Shown: positions 1 through 6,756, counted from the stretch's first letter. The stretch is 7,219 bases of DNA from Gemmatimonadota bacterium (GCA_025361465.1 JANYAG010000097.1:1-7219), one strand, 5' to 3'. The notes: generated by a model from the letters alone, not told the origin. Numbers and translations: made by a program.

Positions 1-493
1 GCACGACGCGTCCCTCGTCCTCAAGCTGCGCGAGGGTATCCGCGTCAGCCACGAAACGACCATCGCCGTGGGCAATCGGGATGCGAACGATTTGGCCTGG
101 CTGGAAATGGCGGGTACACACGGTGTCGCGACGCTCGATCCGCACGTCCACCGGCCGCGACGCGAAATGCCGCTGGGCGTTCTGCAGCAACGCGCCAGGA
201 AGCAGTTGCGCTTCACACAGGATTTGGAAGCCATTGCAGATCCCGATGACCCGTCCGCCGGCGGCTGCATGGGCGATCACGGTGCTCATGATCGGGGCGA
301 ATCGTGCGATTGCTCCGGAGCGCAGGTAATCGCCGTACGAAAAGCCGCCGGGGAGGATGACCACGTCCGCCCCGTTGAGCGATGTGGCTCGGTAGTCGAG
401 GAGCTCCGCGTGTCCGCCCGCCCGGTCGATGGCGGCAAGTGTTTCGGTCTCGCAATTGCTGCCCGGGAAGCGGATCACGGCGACGTCCACCAT
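1..493 (-). CDS. purQ: Phosphoribosylformylglycinamidine synthase glutaminase subunit PurQ (5' part; C-terminus beyond window)
   Basis: PurQ hydrolyses glutamine and passes ammonia to PurL, which with PurS converts FGAR to FGAM in cytosolic de novo purine synthesis. The 164 visible residues read as a class I glutamine amidotransferase. FPGSNC lies at residues 9-14, PGGFSYGDYLRSGAIA at 48-63, and the nucleophile elbow GICNGFQIL at 84-92, with Cys86 as catalytic cysteine. The His/Glu part of the triad lies further on and is cut off. The family is usually about 220-235 residues, so roughly 70% is present. The ATG shares one base with the purS stop (TGATG), and a GAGGG precedes it by 3 nt inside purS, so translation is probably coupled. 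PurL would be expected just left of the window. Identification is from visible motifs and is near certain. Confidence 0.97.
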   Translation of the reverse strand, partial: MVDVAVIRFPGSNCETETLAAIDRAGGHAELLDYRATSLNGADVVILPGGFSYGDYLRSGAIARFAPIMSTVIAHAAAGGRVIGICNGFQILCEAQLLPGALLQNAQRHFASRPVDVRIERRDTVCTRHFQPGQIVRIPIAHGDGRFVADADTLAQLEDEGRVV

Positions 494-741
494 CAGCCCT
501 CGACCTCGATCTCATAGTCTTCGGTCACCGGATTGGCCAGCAGCTTGTCGCACATCCGGCGCACAGCATCCTCCGCCTCCGCGGCGGAGACCGCCTCGAC
601 CTGGAGTTCAATGGCCTTGCCCACGCGCACGCTGCCGACCCCGGTGAAACCGAGCGACCCGAGGGCATGCTCCACAGCCTGACCCTGTGGGTCGAGCAAC
701 CCGGGGCGGGGGATGATGCGGACATGCACTCGAAAGGTCAT
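493..741 (-). CDS. purS: Phosphoribosylformylglycinamidine synthase subunit PurS
   Basis: PurS is the small structural subunit of the three-part FGAM synthase (PurL, PurQ, PurS). It bridges the glutaminase and synthetase and is needed for ammonia transfer. The 82-residue protein has the usual PurS length and pattern: an N-terminal beta strand with VHVRIIPRPGLLDPQG at about residues 5-20, then LGF and VRVGKAIEL, and a C-terminal helix with MCDKLLANPVTEDYEIE. The ATG overlaps the pssA stop by four bases (ATGA), and GGGGAG lies 6 nt upstream of it. Its own stop overlaps the purQ start by one base. The next gene being purQ confirms the assignment. Nothing in the protein looks altered. Confidence 0.96.
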   Translation of the reverse strand: MTFRVHVRIIPRPGLLDPQGQAVEHALGSLGFTGVGSVRVGKAIELQVEAVSAAEAEDAVRRMCDKLLANPVTEDYEIEVEG

Positions 742-1592
742 TCAGTGCTCCCCGGGCGGCGAATGGCGCGGCGCTCGCGCTGGGCCTGAGACAGAAGGGT
801 CATCGAGGCGCCGCCGTTGGAGTGCGTCTCGCCTCGGTCGGTCAGGTTGAGGACCGCGGCGCGCAGCACCCCATAGGCCACGTAGGTCAGCCCGACCGGA
901 AAGAGGAAGTACTCCGGGAAGCGAATCCCGCCGGCCAGGATGATCAGGTAGAGGGACGTGCCGATCCACTGGGACACCGAACGGAACCCCGCGGCGGGGA
1001 AGCGGGGGTACTTCACGTTGCTGACCATCAGGACGGAGAGCAGCACAATCAGGAAGACCAAGCCCTGGTGCTGCATGTTCAGCTGCACGAGGTGACTCCG
1101 GTACCACTCGGTCTGGGAAAATGGAAAGTAGACCGCCAGGGTCATCCCCGCAGCCGGGGAGGGCAACCCGGTGAACCAGTTGCTGTGCCGGCCCCCTTGC
1201 GCGGCGATGACATTGAATCTGGCGAGGCGGACCGCCGTCGCCATGACGTAGACAAAGCAGATCACCCACGAGAAACGCCCCGACGTGCCGAGTTCGAGGA
1301 AGTAGACAATCAGCGCCGGGGCCATCCCGAACGAGCTGACATCCACCAACGAGTCGAGTTCGGCCCCGAACCGGGACCCGGTATTCGACGCCCGGGCGAC
1401 CCGTCCGTCCAGTCCGTCAAGCACGCCCGCGAACATGATGAACCATGCAGCCCACAGGTAGTTGCCGTTGTAGGCCGAGACGATCGCCCAGAACCCGAAG
1501 AACAGGTTGCCAAGGGTAAAGGCGCTCGGGATGACGACCACCACTCGACGCATGCCCTTGCGTTCATCAACTGGCTCGGGAGTCACGTCCAT
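738..1592 (-). CDS. pssA: CDP-diacylglycerol--serine O-phosphatidyltransferase
   Basis: This integral membrane enzyme joins serine to CDP-diacylglycerol, giving phosphatidylserine and CMP, the substrate of the adjacent Psd. The 284-residue protein carries the complete CDP-alcohol phosphatidyltransferase motif at residues 59-84. Asp59, Asp62, Gly63, Ala66, Arg67, Gly76, Asp80 and Asp84 are all in register. Several hydrophobic stretches follow, as expected for a multi-span enzyme. IPSAFTLGNLFFGF at 21-34 is typical of the PssA subgroup rather than PgsA. The start is uncertain. ATG at 1592 overlaps psd by 10 nt and has no clear Shine-Dalgarno. A GTG at 1586 would give the 4-nt GTGA overlap seen elsewhere in this operon. 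ATG at 1553 (Met14), after an AAGGG, would give MRRVVVVIPS, like the usual family N-terminus. Confidence 0.95.
   Translation of the reverse strand: MDVTPEPVDERKGMRRVVVVIPSAFTLGNLFFGFWAIVSAYNGNYLWAAWFIMFAGVLDGLDGRVARASNTGSRFGAELDSLVDVSSFGMAPALIVYFLELGTSGRFSWVICFVYVMATAVRLARFNVIAAQGGRHSNWFTGLPSPAAGMTLAVYFPFSQTEWYRSHLVQLNMQHQGLVFLIVLLSVLMVSNVKYPRFPAAGFRSVSQWIGTSLYLIILAGGIRFPEYFLFPVGLTYVAYGVLRAAVLNLTDRGETHSNGGASMTLLSQAQRERRAIRRPGSTE
748..753 (-). promoter_or_regulatory. Shine-Dalgarno site of purS
   Basis: GGGGAG on the minus strand, 6 nt before the purS ATG and inside the 3' end of pssA. It supports the chosen start and suggests that purS can be initiated independently as well as by coupling to pssA. 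Confidence 0.6.
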
Positions 1593-2209
1593 TCGGCGAT
1601 TACCGTGACGCCGGCCTGCGTCACGTCTCCTTCCTTGACCAGGATGCGGGTGCCCCCCGGGACGAACACGTCCACGCGAGAGCCGAAGCGGATCAGCCCC
1701 ATCCGCTCCCCCTGGGAAACCACGGTGCCAGCGGGATGATCGGTGACGATTCGCCGGGCGATACTGCCGGCGATCTGCCGAATGAGCAGCGTTCCACGTG
1801 CTGAGGCCACCCCGACATCCGCGTGCTCATTTTGGGTCGCGGCCTTCTCGTCGGCGGCGTGAAAGAACTTGCCGCGAGCGTGCTGTGAAAGCGTGACCGT
1901 GCCGCCCGTCGGATAGCGATTGACATGGACGCTGAAGACGTTCATGAAAATCGAGATGCGCATGGCCTGGCCATTGATCACCCGCGGTTCGTGCAGCGGG
2001 ATCACGCTAACTACTTCGCCGTCCGCCGGTGCAATGAGCAGGTGATCGCCGCGGGGACCCTCACGCACCGGGTCGCGGAAGAAGGCGACCACCCAGATCG
2101 CCACCGGGAGCCAGACCGCCGCCAGGTACCACGGTGCGGCATAGGCCAACACGAGGAGGATGATCCAGCCGATGGCGATGAAGGGCCAGCCTTCCCTGGC
2201 GATGCGCAT
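1583..2209 (-). CDS. psd: Phosphatidylserine decarboxylase proenzyme, short form
   Basis: Psd removes CO2 from phosphatidylserine to make phosphatidylethanolamine, using a pyruvoyl group formed by self-cleavage. The 208-residue product matches the short (Psd-A-like) family. A hydrophobic N-terminus (residues 8-42) should anchor it in the membrane. APADGEVV at 60-67 contains the conserved Asp63, SVHVNRYP at 93-100 the conserved His95, and IRFGSRVDVFVP at 173-184 the processing site. Cleavage is expected between Gly176 and Ser177, leaving Ser177 as the pyruvoyl residue. The open frame continues 39 codons upstream into purC, but the ATG at 2209 is chosen. It overlaps the purC stop as TGATG, has GAGGAGG 4 nt upstream, and gives the normal family N-terminus. 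pssA follows with overlap, pairing both steps of phosphatidylethanolamine synthesis. Confidence 0.96.
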   Translation of the reverse strand: MRIAREGWPFIAIGWIILLVLAYAAPWYLAAVWLPVAIWVVAFFRDPVREGPRGDHLLIAPADGEVVSVIPLHEPRVINGQAMRISIFMNVFSVHVNRYPTGGTVTLSQHARGKFFHAADEKAATQNEHADVGVASARGTLLIRQIAGSIARRIVTDHPAGTVVSQGERMGLIRFGSRVDVFVPGGTRILVKEGDVTQAGVTVIAEWT

Positions 2210-3132
2210 CACGCCTCCTCGGGAAGGTCGGTGCCAACCAGGAGGCGAAACGCCTCCCGATAGCGTGCGCCGGTCTCCGCCACCACGGCGTCGGGAAGGG
2301 GCGGCGGCGGAGCATCGCCGTTCCATCGACCGGCGCTCCGCTCGGCGGCGAGCCAGTCGCGCAACGGCTGCTTGTCGAAGCTCGGTTGGCTTCGGCCGGG
2401 CTGGTATCGGTCAATGGGCCAGAAGCGCGACGAGTCGGGAGTGAGCGCCTCGTCGATCAGCATCGGCTGGCCGTCCGGCCCGATTCCAAACTCGAACTTG
2501 GTGTCGGCGATGATCAAGCCGCGCTCCGCCGCATACCGGCGACCGGTTTCGTAGAGTGCCAGGGAGACGGATCGCAACCGCTCGGCAAGTGGGGCGCCCA
2601 GCTCGGCCTCCATCCGTTCGTACGTCACATTCTCGTCATGCCCACTCTCGGCCTTGGTGGCTGGCGAGAAGATGGGGGGATCAAGGCGGGCAGACTCCGC
2701 GAGTCCGGCGGGGAGCGGTTCGCCGGCCAGGGTGCCGGAGCGGCGGTATTCGCCCCACGCCGAGCCCGCGAGGTAGCCTCGCACGACGCACTCGAAGAGG
2801 ACGGGCTCTGTCCGGCGGACCAGCATGGCGCGTCCGGCGATCTGGGCGCGGTGCCCGGCAAGCTGCGGCAAGGCGCGGACGATCTCGCCGGTGTTCGCGC
2901 TCAGGAAGTGCGACGGCGTCACCGACCCGAGCATGCCGAACCAGAAGGCCGAGAGTTGTGTCAGCCCCCGCCCCTTGTCCGGCACGGCCTCCGCCATGAC
3001 GACATCGAACGCGCTCACGCGATCACTCGCCACGATCAGGAGTTGTGACTCGCCGACGGCGTAAACTTCCCGGACCTTGCCGCTTCGCAGCAAGGGGAGG
3101 GGCAGTGTGCTGGTTCGAAGCGTGGAACTCAA
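2209..3132 (-). CDS. purC: Phosphoribosylaminoimidazole-succinocarboxamide synthase (SAICAR synthetase), long form
   Basis: PurC uses ATP to join aspartate to CAIR, giving SAICAR, which the upstream neighbour PurB then cleaves. The 307-residue protein has the SAICAR synthetase motifs in order: SGKVREVY at 17-24, ASDRVSAFDVV at 35-45, RGYLAGSAWGEY at 118-129, IADTKFEFG at 208-216, and DEALTPDSSRFWP at 227-239. The length fits the roughly 300-residue form shared with fungal ADE1-type enzymes, not the 235-240-residue form of E. coli and Bacillus. The start is TTG, overlapping the purB stop as TTGA. A strong GGAGG sits 7 nt upstream and no ATG or GTG lies in frame near the conserved N-terminus. 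The stop overlaps the psd ATG by one base. Confidence 0.97.
   Translation of the reverse strand: MSSTLRTSTLPLPLLRSGKVREVYAVGESQLLIVASDRVSAFDVVMAEAVPDKGRGLTQLSAFWFGMLGSVTPSHFLSANTGEIVRALPQLAGHRAQIAGRAMLVRRTEPVLFECVVRGYLAGSAWGEYRRSGTLAGEPLPAGLAESARLDPPIFSPATKAESGHDENVTYERMEAELGAPLAERLRSVSLALYETGRRYAAERGLIIADTKFEFGIGPDGQPMLIDEALTPDSSRFWPIDRYQPGRSQPSFDKQPLRDWLAAERSAGRWNGDAPPPPLPDAVVAETGARYREAFRLLVGTDLPEEA
2214..2220 (-). promoter_or_regulatory. Shine-Dalgarno site deciding the psd start
   Basis: GAGGAGG on the minus strand, 4 nt before the psd ATG and within the last codons of purC, which encode Glu-Glu-Ala. It rules out the longer in-frame start about 117 bases upstream. Confidence 0.75.
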
Positions 3133-4571
3133 ACAACCACCTCCGCGTGTTCGGCCGGAGCGGCGACGCTCCGTGCCAGGCTGACGAGCGGGTCGAGGTA
3201 CTCCGTCAAGAACTCCGCCACCTGTTCGCGTGCGCGTCCGATGTAGCGGGACGGGTCGAGCTCCGCGTGCAGCGTGGCGCGATCCGTGTTCGCGAATGCC
3301 GGATCGGCGCTGAGCCGATCGAGCAGGTCGTTCGGCGCACCGCCCGCCACGGCCTCGGCCGCGCCGAGCGAGTGGCGTCGGATGACTTCATGCAGCACCT
3401 GGCGGTCCCCGCCCGCGCGTGCGCCGACCATCAACCATCGTTCGGTGGCCATGAAGGGCATCTGCTCGGCGACATGGCGCGCAATCGCCACGGGGCGAAC
3501 CTCGATGCCGGCGGCGATGTTCTGCCAGAGCAGCAACACGGCATCGATGGCGAGGAACGCCTCGGGTAGCGTCATCCGGCGGTTGGCCGAGTCGTCGAGC
3601 GTGCGTTCGAGCCACTGCGCCGCCGCGGTGTGAGCCCCGCTCGCCTGCAGGGAGATGACATGCCGCGCCAGTGCCCCCATCCGCTCGGCGCGCATCGGGT
3701 TGCGTTTGTACGCCATGGCGCTCGAGCCGATCTGCTCGGCCTCGAACGGTTCGAGCAATTCGCCCTCATGCTGCAAGAGGCGCATGTCCAGGCCGAACTT
3801 CGCCGCGGACTGCGCCACACCACTGAGGGTATCGAGGATCTGGGCATCGGCCTTGCGCGGGTAGGTCTGCCCGGTCGAGGCGAAGCAGCGGTCAAATCCC
3901 AGCTTGGCGACGATGCGCCGCTCGAGTTCGCGCACCTTGCCGTGGTCGCCCGCGAACAACTCGAGAAACGACGCCTGGGTGCCGGTGGTGCCCTTGCAGC
4001 CGCGAAGGCGCAACGCCTCGAGGCGTTGCAGCAGGGCCTCGACATCCAGTGCGAGGTCCTGCATCCAGAGCGTGGCGCGCTTGCCGACCGTGGTCAGCTG
4101 CGCCGGCTGGAAATGGGTGTACGCCAGGCAGGGCAGGGCCGCATGCCGGAGCGCAACGCCTCGGAGCGCTGCCAGCACGGCCAGCGATCGCCCGAGCACC
4201 AGGTGGAGCGACTCACGCATGATCATCACGTCGGCATTATCGGTGATGAATGCACTCGTGGCGCCGAGGTGCAGGTAGGGCCTGGCGGCCGGGGCTTGTT
4301 CACCGAACGCATGCACATGAGCCATCACGTCGTGACGGAAGCGACGCTCGTAGCCGGCCGCTACCTCGAGGTCTGCATCATCAAGGTGGGCTCGCATCTC
4401 CGCGAGGGCGGTGTCGGGGACCTCGAGCCCGAGTTCTCGCTCGGCCTCGGCGAGTGCCAGCCATACGCGCCGCCAGCGGCCGATCCGATAGGGCTCACCC
4501 CACACCTGCTGCATCGCCGAGGAGGCGTAGCGGGTGGTCAGCGGGGACTGCCAGCGCGGATCGCTGGTCAT
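3129..4571 (-). CDS. purB: Adenylosuccinate lyase, eukaryote-like subfamily
   Basis: PurB cleaves SAICAR to AICAR plus fumarate and adenylosuccinate to AMP plus fumarate. The 480-residue protein follows the vertebrate ADSL pattern: RHDVMAHVHAFG at 79-90, LGATSAFITDNAD at 102-114, YTHFQPAQLTTVGKR at 151-165 with the likely catalytic His153, KGTTGTQASFLELFAGD at 193-209, GQTYPRKAD at 234-242, and the fumarate lyase signature GSSAMAYKRNP at 282-292. The catalytic serine is in the Ser283-Ser284 pair. ERTLDDSANRR and PFMATE also resemble animal ADSL as I recall it. Length equals that subfamily (about 480) and exceeds the 430-residue Bacillus type. Ala287 replaces the usual Pro of the signature loop. 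The ATG overlaps the protease stop (ATGA) without a clear Shine-Dalgarno, so initiation is probably coupled. purC, the preceding pathway step, follows directly. Confidence 0.97.
   Translation of the reverse strand: MTSDPRWQSPLTTRYASSAMQQVWGEPYRIGRWRRVWLALAEAERELGLEVPDTALAEMRAHLDDADLEVAAGYERRFRHDVMAHVHAFGEQAPAARPYLHLGATSAFITDNADVMIMRESLHLVLGRSLAVLAALRGVALRHAALPCLAYTHFQPAQLTTVGKRATLWMQDLALDVEALLQRLEALRLRGCKGTTGTQASFLELFAGDHGKVRELERRIVAKLGFDRCFASTGQTYPRKADAQILDTLSGVAQSAAKFGLDMRLLQHEGELLEPFEAEQIGSSAMAYKRNPMRAERMGALARHVISLQASGAHTAAAQWLERTLDDSANRRMTLPEAFLAIDAVLLLWQNIAAGIEVRPVAIARHVAEQMPFMATERWLMVGARAGGDRQVLHEVIRRHSLGAAEAVAGGAPNDLLDRLSADPAFANTDRATLHAELDPSRYIGRAREQVAEFLTEYLDPLVSLARSVAAPAEHAEVVV
3137..3144 (-). 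promoter_or_regulatory. Shine-Dalgarno site deciding the TTG start of purC
   Basis: GGAGGTGG on the minus strand; the GGAGG core ends 7 nt before the TTG codon. It lies inside the final codons of purB (the Val-Val-Val tail). The strong site at ideal spacing is the main reason for accepting a TTG start. Confidence 0.75.
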
Positions 4572-5944
4572 TTCTGAAGATCGAGGTAGAAGCGGGTACC
4601 CTGCCGTTCGGCGATCACCCGGAAGGCGCTGCCGATGCGAAGTCCGTCCAGCACCGACCGGAAGTCCTCCGCACTGGTGATTCGCGATTGTCCAATGGCC
4701 AGGATCACGTCGCCGGCTTGCAATCCGATTTGTCGCGTCAGCGCAGCGGAGATCTTGGTGATCGCCGCGCCGTCGGTGGTCTGCGCCCGGACTTGGGCCC
4801 GGATGGCCGGCGTGAGGGTCACGACCTCGATCCCCGCCACGCTCGAGCGGGTGGTTGGCAGGTCGCCAGTGAAGATCCGGCGCACCGTGGTGCCGGTGGG
4901 GGATCGGGTGCTCACCAGGACCGAATCACCGACATGCAGGTCGAGCGCGACCGCCTGCCAGTCGAGATAGTTCCGCAACGCCTTGCCGTTGGCCTGCACC
5001 AGCACGTCACCAGCGCGAATGCCCGCCGTCGCCGCCGGACCATCGGGCGCGACCTGGCGGACCGAGACGCCGCCTGTGCGTTTCCAGTCGCCCATCGTGC
5101 TCGGCCCGGCGACGTCGAGTCCGACCCATGCCCGGCGCACGCTGCCGTTCTTGATGATCTCATCGGCCACTCGAACCGCCCGCTCGATCGGGATGGCGAA
5201 GCCCAGCCCTACGGACTCGCCCGTATTGGAGAAGATTGACGAATTGACGCCAACGACTTCACCCAGGGCGTTCACGAGCGGTCCGCCGGAGTTGCCGGGG
5301 TTGATCGCGGCATCGGTCTGGATCATGTCGAGGTACTCGCCGTTCATCTCACCCGTCGGGAGAATATTGCGGCCGGTTCCGCTGATGACACCCGCGGTCA
5401 CCGAGGGCTCCGAATTGCCAAGCATGTAGGTGTAGGGATTGCCGATGGCGATCGCCCATTCGCCGATCATCAGGTCGCTCGAACGCCCGACCTTGACCAC
5501 GGGCAGCCCGGTGCGCGTCACCTTGATCACTGCGATGTCGGTGAGCGGATCGTCGCCAAGCAGTTTGCCAGCAAGATCGGTCCCATCCGCGAGCGTGATC
5601 GTGAACTGCTGCCCGTTGGCCACCACGTGCTGATTGGTGATGACGATACCATCCTGGCGGAGCAGGAATCCCGTGCCGAAGCTCTGCGGCGCATCGGGAC
5701 TCTGGCCGTAAAAGCGGTCGAACATGGTGGGTTGGGGCTTTGGGAGGGTCACGCGCACTGAGACAACCGCCGGCGCCACCTTTGCTGTCGCATCAACGAG
5801 CGCAGTCCGGCGCTGAGTGTCGATCGATCGGGAGACGTCCAGCCGGCCCGGGGTCACCGGCTGCTGGGCGCTGGCATCGGGGCCGCGCCCGCACGCGGCG
5901 GGCAGCAGGGCGAGGAGAAGACAGACCGTGGCGCGCTTCACCAT
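4568..5944 (-). CDS. HtrA/DegP-family serine protease, trypsin-like domain plus two PDZ domains, probable lipoprotein
   Basis: Predicted envelope protease of the HtrA (S1C) family, which degrades or chaperones misfolded exported proteins. Of its 458 residues, 1-18 form a short signal peptide (basic start, run of Leu/Ala) ending in LLPAAC. Cys18 could be lipidated, although Pro at -3 departs from the usual lipobox. The trypsin-like domain spans about 55-265, with His106 (TNQHVV), Asp136 (LTDIAV) and Ser219 (NPGNSGGPL), so the triad is complete. PDZ1 is at about 270-355 (GIRAGDVLVQANG) and a more diverged PDZ2 at about 370-456 (GLQAGDVILAIGQ). The ATG at 5944 overlaps truA by 7 nt with AGGA 9 nt upstream. 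A GTG at 5941 would give a 4-nt GTGA overlap. The open frame continues further upstream but is truA read in another frame. Which HtrA paralogue this is cannot be told. Confidence 0.94.
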   Translation of the reverse strand: MVKRATVCLLLALLPAACGRGPDASAQQPVTPGRLDVSRSIDTQRRTALVDATAKVAPAVVSVRVTLPKPQPTMFDRFYGQSPDAPQSFGTGFLLRQDGIVITNQHVVANGQQFTITLADGTDLAGKLLGDDPLTDIAVIKVTRTGLPVVKVGRSSDLMIGEWAIAIGNPYTYMLGNSEPSVTAGVISGTGRNILPTGEMNGEYLDMIQTDAAINPGNSGGPLVNALGEVVGVNSSIFSNTGESVGLGFAIPIERAVRVADEIIKNGSVRRAWVGLDVAGPSTMGDWKRTGGVSVRQVAPDGPAATAGIRAGDVLVQANGKALRNYLDWQAVALDLHVGDSVLVSTRSPTGTTVRRIFTGDLPTTRSSVAGIEVVTLTPAIRAQVRAQTTDGAAITKISAALTRQIGLQAGDVILAIGQSRITSAEDFRSVLDGLRIGSAFRVIAERQGTRFYLDLQK

Positions 5945-6717
5945 GTGGCGCGATCCTGGAGCAGAAGGTGTTCGGGGTAGCCCGCCGAGACGAAACTCAA
6001 ACCGGCGGCAGGAGCAGGCGGACTCGTCTCGGCATTGTGGGGCAGGGTCAGCAAACGTGCCATGTCGCTCTCCGCCCGACGCCCGAGGCCGATGTCGACC
6101 AGCGTCCCGACAAGCATGCGCACCATGTGGTGGAGGAAGCGGTTGGCGGAAATGTCGAAGCGTACCCTGGCCGCGTCGAGTGCGGTCCACCTCGCCTCGA
6201 TGATGCGGCAGCGATAGTGCAACTTGGGTTCGCCGGTGGCCATGAATGCGCGGAAATCGTGCTCTCCCAAGAGCAGTCCGGCCGCCGAACTCATCGCGGC
6301 CAGATCGAGTGGGCGACCCAGGCTCCATTCGACTCGCCCTCGAAAGGGGGAGCGGCCGGAACCGTCGGTGCCGATGTCGTAACGGTAGGCACGCCCCAAG
6401 GCCGACCGCCGTGCGTCCAACTCGGGCAACACCGCCCGGACCTCACGAACCGCCACATCCCGGGGTAGCACAGCATTAAGGGCTCGAAGGAGGTCGTTCG
6501 CGGACCACCGTGGTGGCATCGTACTGCTCACCGGGAGTCCCAATGCATGCACTCCGGCATCCGTGCGGCCGGCTGCGGTGGCCCTTCTTGGAGAGCCCGC
6601 CACTCGCGCGAGCGCCTCCTCGATGATCAACTGGACCGACCGCCCCTCGGACTGTCGCTGCCATCCGCAGAAGTCCGTGCCGTCGAACTCGACGATGAGG
6701 AGAAATGGGCGCTCCAT
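5938..6717 (-). CDS. truA: tRNA pseudouridine(38-40) synthase TruA
   Basis: TruA isomerises uridines 38-40 in the anticodon arm of many tRNAs to pseudouridine. The 259-residue protein has the family hallmarks: VEFDGTDFCGWQRQ at 9-22, the catalytic motif AAGRTDAGVHALG at 48-60 with Asp53 as nucleophile, RAYRYDI in the middle, GEHDFRAF, and the C-terminal NRFLHHMVRMLVGTLVDIGLGR block. The length is normal. The Gln that usually follows GVHALG is absent here (Leu61-Pro62 instead). The start is the ATG at 6717: translation begins MERPFLLIVEFDG, which fits the family. The 52 in-frame codons further upstream are arginine-rich, do not resemble TruA and run through the intergenic region. It is the first gene of the minus-strand cluster and its stop overlaps the protease start. 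Confidence 0.96.
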   Translation of the reverse strand: MERPFLLIVEFDGTDFCGWQRQSEGRSVQLIIEEALARVAGSPRRATAAGRTDAGVHALGLPVSSTMPPRWSANDLLRALNAVLPRDVAVREVRAVLPELDARRSALGRAYRYDIGTDGSGRSPFRGRVEWSLGRPLDLAAMSSAAGLLLGEHDFRAFMATGEPKLHYRCRIIEARWTALDAARVRFDISANRFLHHMVRMLVGTLVDIGLGRRAESDMARLLTLPHNAETSPPAPAAGLSFVSAGYPEHLLLQDRATW

Positions 6718-6727
6718 TGAGCCCCAG

Positions 6728-6756
6728 AATCTAGCCGTCTGGTGAAGGCCCGGCAA
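6728..6756 (-). promoter_or_regulatory. Candidate sigma-70-type promoter for the truA operon
   Basis: On the minus strand TTGCCG (6756-6751) is followed, after exactly 17 bp, by TAGATT (6733-6728). Each hexamer matches four of six consensus positions. Initiation would be expected near 6721, only about 4 nt before the truA ATG, so the transcript would be almost leaderless. A weak GGGG lies shortly before the ATG. The match is modest for high-GC DNA and is an inference. Confidence 0.35.

Larger units (their letters stand above)
1..6717 (-). other. Predicted eight-gene operon truA-htrA-purB-purC-psd-pssA-purS-purQ
   Basis: All eight minus-strand genes overlap their neighbours with the chosen starts: 7 nt (truA/htrA), 4 (htrA/purB), 4 (purB/purC), 1 (purC/psd), 10 (psd/pssA), 4 (pssA/purS) and 1 (purS/purQ). 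There is no internal space for a terminator or for a promoter outside coding sequence. The simplest reading is one transcript with translational coupling, probably continuing left into purL. Internal promoters inside coding sequence cannot be excluded. Confidence 0.8.

Noticed and set aside
822..1739. Plus-strand open frame of about 305 codons opposite pssA and psd
   Set aside because: It is antisense to two clearly identified genes, is rich in Arg/Gly/His/Asp as expected for high-GC shadow frames, and shows no recognisable domain or ribosome binding site.
2210..2326. 39-codon upstream extension of psd
   Set aside because: It overlaps the conserved end of purC, is low-complexity Arg/Gly/Ser, and is outcompeted by the GAGGAGG-preceded ATG at 2209.
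3630..4577. Plus-strand open frame of about 315 codons opposite purB
   Set aside because: Antisense to an intact purB with all its motifs; composition is typical of a shadow frame and no family is recognisable.
4250..5239. Plus-strand open frame of about 329 codons opposite purB and the protease
   Set aside because: It spans the antisense of two real genes and has no coherent protein features. Long chance frames are common at this GC content.
5945..6328. In-frame 128-codon upstream extension of the HtrA protease
   Set aside because: It reads through truA in another frame, is rich in Arg/Gly/His, and would bury the signal peptide that begins at 5944.
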